From IMG/VR virus record IMGVR_UViG_3300032315_001592, positions 1 through 61,922 of that record: a stretch of 61,922 bases of DNA; one strand, written 5' to 3'. Source of the DNA: a virus. A program made the position numbers and the translations under genes. This document shows positions 1 to 5,584 of the stretch, piece by piece (position 1 is the first letter of the stretch; every line of letters begins with the position of its first letter). The notes under the pieces are model-generated. The model was not told where the DNA came from, did no database searches, and saw only the letters and a program-made list of their open reading frames with translations.

Positions 1-1
1 C

Positions 2-193
2 GCCACGGCGGGCTACAGAGGCACCGCCACGGCGGGCGACAGCGGCACCGCCACGGCGGGCGACAGCGGCACCGCCACGGCGGGCTACAGAGGCACCGCC
101 ACGGCGGGCGACAGCGGCACCGCCACGGCGGGCGACAGCGGCACCGCCACGGCGGGCGACAGCGGCACCGCCACGGCGGGCGACAGCGGCGTG
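2..193 (+). repeat. 24-bp tandem repeat array, right part (8 units)
   Basis: Eight head-to-tail 24-bp units starting GCCACGGCGGGC. Variation is confined to codons 5 and 6 of each octad: Tyr-Arg in units 1 and 4, Asp-Ser in the others. The last unit ends Gly-Val instead of Gly-Thr. Six more units are at 61779-61922. Confidence 0.95.
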
Positions 194-331
194 ATCTCCA
201 TTCAGTATTGGGACAGCAAAGCCGAGCGATACAAAGTCATGATCGGCTACATCGGCGAAGGAGGACTGAAGCCCGGCGTTGCTTATCAACTCGATGAAAA
301 TTGCCAGTTCATTGAAAAACCCACCGCCTAG
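2..331 (+). CDS. C-terminal half of octapeptide-repeat protein (DUF7666-like), split by the window ends
   Basis: The reading frame is open from base 2 and stops at TAG 329-331. It begins with eight 24-bp repeats, each read ATAGxxGT, then a unique tail of about 45 residues (GVISIQYWD ... GYIGEGGLKPG ... FIEKP). From memory, this tail follows ice-nucleation-like octad repeats in phage proteins with a DUF7666 domain ('ISIKWWDG ... VGENGIKP'). The first part of the gene is at 61530-61922, in the same frame style. The repeats should form a beta-solenoid; the function is unknown. A direct join of the two ends adds one base and breaks the frame, so the true repeat number and junction are not resolved here. 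Confidence 0.75.
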   Translation, partial: ATAGYRGTATAGDSGTATAGDSGTATAGYRGTATAGDSGTATAGDSGTATAGDSGTATAGDSGVISIQYWDSKAERYKVMIGYIGEGGLKPGVAYQLDENCQFIEKPTA

Positions 332-343
332 CCCGATCCAAAT

Positions 344-372
344 CCCCATTTTCACCGCCCATTTTTTTGCCG
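344..372 (+). repeat. Dispersed repeat R1 (doubled CATTTTT...GCC motif)
   Basis: Two direct half-units of about 14 bp, CATTTTTCACCGCC and CATTTTTTTGCCG. Similar copies, all in + orientation, lie near 1264, 11731, 12157, 31653, 32008, 34494, 36273, 42881, 53789, 54844, 54920, 58318, 59738, 60097, 60408, 60905 and 60947. Nearly all are intergenic; 42881 is inside the giant gene and 54920 is read as the end of a small gene. Confidence 0.85.
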
Positions 373-390
373 TTTCTCCCCCCCTCAGCC

Positions 391-489
391 ATGAAATTCA
401 CCGCCGTCGAAATCCTCTGCCTATCCCTCCTCGTCCTCGGCTCCGCTTGGCTCAGCTACCGCCTCCATCTCCTTTTTTTCCACCCATGA
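391..489 (+). CDS. Putative 32-residue membrane peptide
   Basis: ATG 391 to TGA 487-489 encodes 32 residues: a short polar start (MKFTAVE), a hydrophobic stretch (ILCLSLLVLGSAWLSY) long enough for one membrane span, and a basic/aromatic end. It follows an R1 repeat by about 20 bp, the same arrangement as other genes here (11775, 60144). The stop overlaps an ATG that opens only a 13-codon frame. No family is recognised. Comparable one-span micro-proteins are at 27166-27264 and 35525-35626. Confidence 0.4.
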   Translation: MKFTAVEILCLSLLVLGSAWLSYRLHLLFFHP

Positions 490-557
490 GCCCCGCGAAA
501 GATCGCCCCCCAGTCGACCAACTTTAAACTTCAAACCTGAAACCCTCATTTCTTCCC

Positions 558-794
558 ATGTCCCTCGCCCCCACCCTCGACCGCGCCGTGCACCTCCTCA
601 ACTGCGGCCAGCTCGCCGCCGCCCTCGGCGTCAGCAAAGGCTTCGTCACCGCCATGCGCCACTGCGGATTCCCCATGCCCGGCAACCGCGCGACCATCGC
701 CAACGCCCACGCCTGGCTCCAAGCCCATCCCACCTTCGCCTCATCCAAACGCACCGTCCAACCGCCCGCAGCGGGGGCTGCCACTGCTCAATAA
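558..794 (+). CDS. Small helix-turn-helix protein (excisionase/AlpA-like)
   Basis: 78 residues. Residues about 13-55 (LNCGQLAAALGVSKGFV ... CGFPMPGNRATIANAHAWL) form a MerR/Xis-type helix-turn-helix with the usual wing leading into W-L. Such proteins act as excisionases or small regulators; it lies on the same side of the genome as the integrase, about 0.5 kb from the integrase 3' end. The Pro/Ala-rich tail is likely disordered. The stop TAA (792-794) runs straight into a GAATARTCATCCCA-type element. An excisionase role is inference from fold and place. Confidence 0.6.
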   Translation: MSLAPTLDRAVHLLNCGQLAAALGVSKGFVTAMRHCGFPMPGNRATIANAHAWLQAHPTFASSKRTVQPPAAGAATAQ

Positions 795-870
795 TCATCC
801 CATCCTTTCCCTCTCCCGGAAATCCGCCGGAGCACGGCATTGCTCCAACTCGAACACAACACAGACACTT

Positions 871-1176
871 ATGGAAAACACACTCACATTCGGCCAGGCT
901 CTTGAAGCTCTCAAACAAGGACACTGCATAGCCCGCTCAGGTTGGAACGGCAAAGGTATGTTTGTCTGCCTCAACAAAGGCAGCAGCGAAATTCTCAGCC
1001 CAGACCGCTCTGGAACCGTCGAAGGCGTTTCCGAAACCCTCTTTGACCTTGGCATGACCGGCACCGTGACCCGCTTGCCCAACCTCAACATGCGCGCCGC
1101 CACCGGCAGCACCGTCACCGGCTGGCTTGCCTCCCAGACCGATATGCTCGCCGAAGACTGGGAAGTCGTTGAATAG
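871..1176 (+). CDS. DUF2829 / Tad2-like anti-Thoeris protein
   Basis: 101 residues matching the DUF2829 pattern end to end: an N-terminal FGQALEALKQGHCIARSGWNGKGMF-type block (ALEALKQG, ARSGWNGKGMF), then a conserved close at residues 85-97, WLASQTDMLAEDW. DUF2829 proteins of phages include Tad2, which binds and sequesters the cyclic ADP-ribose-type signal of the Thoeris defence system. Length fits the family. Upstream is a roughly 75-bp gap without a purine-rich RBS; a large hairpin and T-run follow the stop. Family membership is strong from motif; anti-Thoeris activity is inferred. Confidence 0.8.
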   Translation: MENTLTFGQALEALKQGHCIARSGWNGKGMFVCLNKGSSEILSPDRSGTVEGVSETLFDLGMTGTVTRLPNLNMRAATGSTVTGWLASQTDMLAEDWEVVE

Positions 1177-1186
1177 CCACCACTGT

Positions 1187-1271
1187 GACTGCTGCGCAAA
1201 CGTCCACATGAGTGCCTGGCTCTCTCGTTAGAGCCTTGGGACGCAGCGCAGCAGTCCTCTTTTTCTTTTAC
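1187..1271 (+). terminator. Nested hairpin and T-run after the Tad2-like gene
   Basis: An 11-bp perfect outer stem (GACTGCTGCGC at 1187-1197 with GCGCAGCAGTC at 1246-1256) encloses an inner 6-bp hairpin (GGCTCT at 1218-1223, AGAGCC at 1230-1235). CTCTTTTTCTTTT follows. The geometry suits a terminator for the rightward operon before the oppositely oriented integrase; the long loop leaves room for a structured RNA instead. Confidence 0.6.
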
Positions 1272-1304
1272 CTCCCATTTTTTACCAGCCTCCGGTTCCA
1301 GCCC

Positions 1305-2324
1305 TCACAGCACCTCCCCCAACTGCGCCACGTCCGGCGCCTTCAGCCTCCGATAAATCATATTCACACTCTCCGAACTATGCCCCACCCATGCCATCAC
1401 CAGCGCCGGCGTGTAACCCGCCCGCAACAGCCGCGTGATCACGGTGACACGCGTGCAGTGATAGCACAGGTGCGGCAGCCCGATCTTCGCAAAGAACTTG
1501 CTCCACGCCCCCGTGATCTGCGCCGGATACTCCACCAGATACTCCGCACCCTCGGCACGTCGGCGCCTCACCAGCGGCAGCAGGTCCGGGTGCAGCGGCA
1601 TCGAGTGCTGCCTGCCCTTCTGCTCCGGCAGCGTGACCATCATCTGCGTCTCACAAATATCCTTCATCGGTATCTGCGCCTGGCTCCGGCGGCTCCCCTG
1701 CTTCATCGCCACCATCCAGGAATCCGCCATCCAGCCCGGCTCATCCGCCAGCGCTGCCTCAATCTTTGCCTGCTCCGCCCGCGTGATCTCCGGCTTCACC
1801 TTCGCCTTGTCCCTCTTGATCCCCAGCCGGTACAGCGGATTGGCCGGAATCATCCCGCACCGCACCGCATGCTGCAGGATGCCACCCCATATCTTGATTT
1901 CCGTCAGCGCATTGTTCTTCGATCGCTTCCGCAGCGTCTTCGGCGGCGGACTCGTGCGAAAGTCCACGTAGTCATGGCCATGCGCGTGCGTCACCTGGGC
2001 CGGGTCCACAATCTGTCGGAAGTCCAAGAACACCCGCACCGCCGCCCAGCAATTCTGCGCCCGCTTCAAGGAATGCTTGTTCGCGTAATGATGCACCAGA
2101 TAGCCCGACACCCAGCCCCAGCCCCGCAGATCCGGCTGCCGACCATTGGCCAGCATCATCTGCGCCTCCGACACCTCCGCCTCGCCCAGCTTGATCCTCA
2201 GCTTACGCTCCCCATCCGGATCATCCCGTCGGATGTTCGTACGCACCTTCTGCCAAAAACCCTGCGCATCTTTGACACGCAGCCAGAACCAAGGGGAATC
2301 GTCTCGGGTAAACGAAGAAGCCAT
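1305..2324 (-). CDS. int: Tyrosine-type site-specific integrase
   Basis: 339 residues from ATG 2324; an in-frame start 18 bases upstream is less likely. The catalytic set is visible: Arg212/213 in KQGSRRSQ, His289-x-x-Arg292 in YHCTRVT, Gly314-His315 in WVGHSS, and the nucleophile Tyr324 in NMIYRRL. An N-terminal SAM-like core-binding region (about 65-180) precedes it. The gene reads away from attP, which lies directly upstream of its start. It would integrate the circular genome into a host tRNA gene and, with a small Xis, excise it. Confidence 0.93.
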   Translation of the reverse strand: MASSFTRDDSPWFWLRVKDAQGFWQKVRTNIRRDDPDGERKLRIKLGEAEVSEAQMMLANGRQPDLRGWGWVSGYLVHHYANKHSLKRAQNCWAAVRVFLDFRQIVDPAQVTHAHGHDYVDFRTSPPPKTLRKRSKNNALTEIKIWGGILQHAVRCGMIPANPLYRLGIKRDKAKVKPEITRAEQAKIEAALADEPGWMADSWMVAMKQGSRRSQAQIPMKDICETQMMVTLPEQKGRQHSMPLHPDLLPLVRRRRAEGAEYLVEYPAQITGAWSKFFAKIGLPHLCYHCTRVTVITRLLRAGYTPALVMAWVGHSSESVNMIYRRLKAPDVAQLGEVL

Positions 2325-2350
2325 GTCCCAAAGATAACCCAAAACCCCAC

Positions 2351-2510
2351 CGGGACAAGGCGGGACAAATAAAACTCCCCACCCAGTGCTAAAACCTCAC
2401 AATCCCCGATGAAATGAGCCAAAAACCCACCCCACCGAGAACCGAGGGTTCGAATCCCTCCCTGTCCGCCACTTCGCAATCCCCGGAAATCCGGGACAAG
2501 CGGGACAAAA
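2351..2510. other. attP: attP region overlapping a tRNA 3' end, with integrase arm-type repeats
   Basis: Bases 2444-2471 are the 3' end of a tRNA: a T-arm of five base pairs (GAGGG, TTCGAAT, CCCTC), the acceptor strand CCTGTCC, discriminator G and CCA. G at the discriminator position suggests tRNA-Ser. No tRNA 5' part is present, as expected for a phage attP core. The core is flanked symmetrically by direct repeats: CAATCCCCG at 2400-2408 and 2477-2485, and tandem CGGGACAAG/CGGGACAAA pairs at 2351-2369 and 2492-2509, which look like arm-type integrase sites. Confidence 0.85.
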
Positions 2511-2731
2511 CCGCACCGAAAGTGCCAACCGACCATGACCAGCAATGGCAGGAACGGTTCATCACACCTCTCATCAAAATGATGACTCAGCGCGGCGTGG
2601 CCGAACTCCACGTAGTGCTTTCCCGCGACACTGAAGGAGAACTCACGGCCACCACCTGCCCGCTGAAGGCCAAGTTTGAGCTCATTCCCTTTGATGAGGA
2701 ATTGGCCGCCGCTGTTCGCACGCCGCATTGA
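2414..2731 (+). CDS. Hypothetical protein whose 5' end spans attP
   Basis: 105 residues if started at ATG 2414. Codons 11-19 are the tRNA fragment read as protein, so this start exists only in the excised phage; after integration the body of the gene would be joined to host tRNA sequence. A GTG at 2522 or a later ATG could serve instead. The body (WQERFITPLIKMM ... ELHVVLSRD ... KFELIPFDEE) resembles no family I can name. It ends 18 bases before the ASCH-type gene. Confidence 0.55.
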   Translation: MSQKPTPPRTEGSNPSLSATSQSPEIRDKRDKTAPKVPTDHDQQWQERFITPLIKMMTQRGVAELHVVLSRDTEGELTATTCPLKAKFELIPFDEELAAAVRTPH

Positions 2732-2749
2732 TCCAAACCCTATCATTCA

Positions 2750-3457
2750 ATGAGCCCCACTCTCCGCTTCGTCCCCTCACTCTACGCCGCCGTGATTTCC
2801 GGCCGCAAAACCCAGACACGCCGTGTTTTCACCCCGCAGCCCACCGAAGGCTGCGGACTCCTCCCTGGCCCCTGCGAACTCTACCACCCCGCCATTGAGC
2901 GCCATGGCATGCTTGTATCCGGCCTCGAAGTCTATGGCATCGCCACCGAAGACGAAGGCTGGATTGCCACCTATGGCCCGCCTCGCACCGTACTCCCTAT
3001 TGTTACCACCTGGGCTGCACCCAAAAAACTTGATGACCTGCCACCCTGTAAAATAGGCTGGGGAGTCCTTGAGGATCACAGTCCCACCGGCACCATTAAA
3101 GGCAGCCTCTGGTTCAGCGACGGCACCGAAAAACCCGACTGGGCAGGCAAATCCCGCCCGGCCATGTTTTTTCCCAAGGCCCTTTATCCTTTTGCCCGTC
3201 AAGCACACGTCACTGCCGTCAAAGCCGAGCGCGTGCAGGGCATCAGTGACTTAGACGCTATTGCCGAAGGTATTGCTGAGTGCGATGGCGCATGGATGTC
3301 TTACAGCCCCAAATACAACCGCTGTGTGTCGCCAGTGACCAGCTACCGCACCCTTTGGGACTCCATCAACGCCACTCGCGGCAAAGGCGAAAACAAAGGT
3401 CAATACGCCTGGGACAACAACCCGTGGGTATTTGCCACCACGTTTGAGCTTGTCTGA
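2750..3457 (+). CDS. ASCH-superfamily phage protein
   Basis: 235 residues. The hallmarks of the phage ASCH-type family are in order: SGRKTQTRRV near residue 18, a middle region with PFARQAHVTAVKAERVQGIS, DLDAIAEGI, and the close YRTLWDSINATRG ... AWDNNPWVFATTFELV. ASCH folds bind RNA or modified nucleotides; in phages they are often labelled morphogenetic or hypothetical. It sits at the head of the replication block. The biochemical role here is unknown. Confidence 0.75.
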   Translation: MSPTLRFVPSLYAAVISGRKTQTRRVFTPQPTEGCGLLPGPCELYHPAIERHGMLVSGLEVYGIATEDEGWIATYGPPRTVLPIVTTWAAPKKLDDLPPCKIGWGVLEDHSPTGTIKGSLWFSDGTEKPDWAGKSRPAMFFPKALYPFARQAHVTAVKAERVQGISDLDAIAEGIAECDGAWMSYSPKYNRCVSPVTSYRTLWDSINATRGKGENKGQYAWDNNPWVFATTFELV

Positions 3458-3483
3458 ATACTCATCCCATTCCACCCCCGATC

Positions 3484-4275
3484 ATGGAATATTTAAACCT
3501 CAAACTCTCCACCCTGGGAGACATCCGCTACATCGGATCTCCGCCTGTTTTCCGCGCCACCTGGCTCAATTTGCTCGCGTATTGCGCGAAAATGGAGAAC
3601 GGCGGACTTATTGAGACTTGTCTCAAGTGGGGAGATGGAACATGGGGGCAAATCGCCGGACTCAAACGGAAAGAAGTCCACGCCGTTTCCACCCTCTGGG
3701 AATGGGAAGGTGAAAACCTCCGCGTCTGGGGTTATCCCATTGAAAATCAGCGTATTTACCACCTGCGCCGAGAGATTGGACGCACGGGCGGACTGAAGTC
3801 GGGCGAGAGCCGACGTTCAACCAAAATCGAAGCAAATGGCGAACCTATTGCTTCACCAAATGCTGAACCAATTGGTTCCTATTTGGTTGAACGTAAAGGA
3901 AAGGAAAGGGAAGGAAAGGAAAGTAATACTACTACTACAACAACAACAGAACCTGCCATCCTCAGCCGAGGCTGCACACTTCCCGAAGCCCTCGACTACG
4001 CCATCCGCTACAACACCAGCGAAGGACTCGCTGCTGGTCGCCAGATCCCCGATTCCGTCGCCCGCCTTTGGCACGATTCCCGCCTGGCTGCGGGCTGGAT
4101 GAACGTCAAATCTGGACTCGAAATGCCCATTGCCGACTGGCAGGCCGATCTCCGCACTTTTGCTCATCGCTACGCGCAGAATGAGAAGCAGGTCCCGCTG
4201 CGCTCAGGGGGGCATCGTTCGTCAGCGGGCGGGAAAATCGTTACACTCACCACGGAAGAAAAAAACGGATTTTAA
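3484..4275 (+). CDS. Putative replication initiator / replisome organiser
   Basis: 263 residues, directly before a DnaC-like loader in the usual phage O-P order. The N-terminal ~110 residues (IGSPPVFRATWLNLLAYCAK ... IAGLKRKEV) look like a winged-helix replication protein start. The middle is a low-complexity linker: a Lys/Glu-rich run (RKGKEREGKE) and a run of seven Thr from ACT/ACA repeats, prone to slippage. The C-terminal part ends with basic residues. It is an initiator by position and layout, not by a clear motif. A leader-type element (ATACTCATCCCA) lies 13-25 bases upstream. Confidence 0.5.
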   Translation: MEYLNLKLSTLGDIRYIGSPPVFRATWLNLLAYCAKMENGGLIETCLKWGDGTWGQIAGLKRKEVHAVSTLWEWEGENLRVWGYPIENQRIYHLRREIGRTGGLKSGESRRSTKIEANGEPIASPNAEPIGSYLVERKGKEREGKESNTTTTTTTEPAILSRGCTLPEALDYAIRYNTSEGLAAGRQIPDSVARLWHDSRLAAGWMNVKSGLEMPIADWQADLRTFAHRYAQNEKQVPLRSGGHRSSAGGKIVTLTTEEKNGF

Positions 4276-4279
4276 CGCC

Positions 4280-5095
4280 ATGCATTTCCATTCCACCGCC
4301 GCTGTTTGCCCCCCTGATTCTGACCTTGCCGTCCCGCATACCCACACCTGCCCGGACTGCGGACACACTCACCAGTCCATCGTGCGCGGAAACACCGCCC
4401 GCTGCCCGGATTGCATTGATTCCATTCAGCGCGCTCACCACGCTGCCACCACGCCCAGCCGCGAAGCCGTGGCCGCTGCCGCCCACGTGGCGCGCACGGC
4501 TGCCTGGGAGGCTTTGTGCCCGCCCGACTACCGCACCAGCGCCTGGAAGTCTCACCCGGAGCTTTCCCCGCTTTGTCACTGGCTGGCGAAGCACTGGTCG
4601 CTGCTTACCGCAGACCGCCTCCCTGTTTTCGGCCCGGAGCGCGGACTCCTTCTCTACGGCCCTACCGGGCGCGGCAAAACTCGCTGCATGTTCGCCATCC
4701 TGCGCCGGCTCCACTGGTCCGGCATTCCATGCGCCTTCGTCGAAGCCGTGCGCTATGCCGAGCACGCCGCCCTCGTTCACGATTTCAAAGCGCCTTACAC
4801 CTCCCGGCGCGAGTCTCAGCACTACCTCGATCACGCCAAACGCACCCGCATCCTATTTTTCGACGACCTCGGCAAAGAAGGCGCCACACCCGGCTTTGCC
4901 CGTGCTTTCCACGATCTGCTCGAGCACCGCAAATCCCACCATCTGCCCACACTGGTCACTTCCGAGCGCGTAGGTGCTGAGCTCGCCCAGCACCTCGGCA
5001 CCAACTACGCCGACGGCATCGTACGCCGCCTGCGTGAGATTTGCGCCATCTTCTCCACCGAACAACCCGTGCCCGAATTGACACCCGCCGAATAA
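4280..5095 (+). CDS. DnaC-like helicase loader (AAA+ ATPase) with zinc finger
   Basis: 271 residues from ATG 4280, four bases after the previous stop. An N-terminal Cys4-type zinc site (CPDC at 24-27 and CPDC at 42-45) precedes an AAA+ core with Walker A GPTGRGKT (127-134), Walker B ILFFDD (191-196), sensor region (TLVTSE) and C-terminal YADGIVRRLRE. The family loads the replicative helicase at the origin; the neighbour upstream is the likely initiator. The phage has no polymerase in this window, so it probably recruits host replication enzymes. Confidence 0.85.
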   Translation: MHFHSTAAVCPPDSDLAVPHTHTCPDCGHTHQSIVRGNTARCPDCIDSIQRAHHAATTPSREAVAAAAHVARTAAWEALCPPDYRTSAWKSHPELSPLCHWLAKHWSLLTADRLPVFGPERGLLLYGPTGRGKTRCMFAILRRLHWSGIPCAFVEAVRYAEHAALVHDFKAPYTSRRESQHYLDHAKRTRILFFDDLGKEGATPGFARAFHDLLEHRKSHHLPTLVTSERVGAELAQHLGTNYADGIVRRLREICAIFSTEQPVPELTPAE

Positions 5096-5121
5096 TCACC
5101 CCAGACACCCACCACACCCAC

Positions 5122-5577
5122 ATGAGCACAGACGCCTCCATCCCCGCCTCAGCACCCTCTCCCGCCCCACGCACCAAAAACGTCCTCAAGACGCTGGAGA
5201 TCGTGGCCTTGCACAACTGGATCACCGATCACGCTGCCGACTGCCGCGTCACGCCCGACACCCAGCTTGCGCAGATTGCCGCCATCGAACTCGGCTTCCC
5301 CATCACCACCGCCAATTTCAGCGGCATGCGCGAGGAAATAGGCATCGCCAAAGCCAAGAAAGCCACGCCGCCCACCTTGGAAGAACGCGTGACCCTCCTC
5401 GAACAGCAAACCGCCGGCATGACCACAAATCACGCAAACCTGAGTGCGCTGATCATTGATCTCCGCCTCCGCATCGATGCCATCACTCCCCATCCATCTC
5501 AGCCGCTGCAGCCACCTTATCCCGACACCGGCACCATTGATCTCCCCTTGGAACTTGGCAAGGCTTCCCCTCAATAG
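5122..5577 (+). CDS. Hypothetical protein with coiled coil
   Basis: 151 residues from ATG 5122; a frame extension upstream overlaps the loader gene. A Ser/Pro/Ala-rich start is followed by NVLKTLEIVALHNWI, a region with helix-turn-helix-like spacing (DTQLAQIAAIELGFPITTANFSGM), and a coiled coil (LEERVTLLEQQTAG). It may bind DNA next to the replication genes, but no family is recognised. The stop TAG is followed at once by TCATCCC and the methyltransferase ATG. Confidence 0.65.
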   Translation: MSTDASIPASAPSPAPRTKNVLKTLEIVALHNWITDHAADCRVTPDTQLAQIAAIELGFPITTANFSGMREEIGIAKAKKATPPTLEERVTLLEQQTAGMTTNHANLSALIIDLRLRIDAITPHPSQPLQPPYPDTGTIDLPLELGKASPQ

Positions 5578-5584
5578 TCATCCC

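Noticed and set aside
2-193. Possible CRISPR array from regular 24-bp repeats
   Set aside because: Units are directly adjacent with no unique spacers, and they form one open frame with variation at two codons.
792-805. TCATCCC elements as ribosome-binding sites
   Set aside because: The sequence does not match AGGAGG and often touches the ATG, so normal Shine-Dalgarno pairing is not possible.
1212-2372. Long + strand open frame opposite the integrase
   Set aside because: It is the antisense shadow of the integrase (catalytic motifs present on the minus strand); its product is Arg/Leu/His-rich with no domain.
2444-2471. A tRNA gene
   Set aside because: Only the T-arm, acceptor 3' strand and CCA are present; no D-arm or anticodon arm fits upstream. 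It is an attP core.
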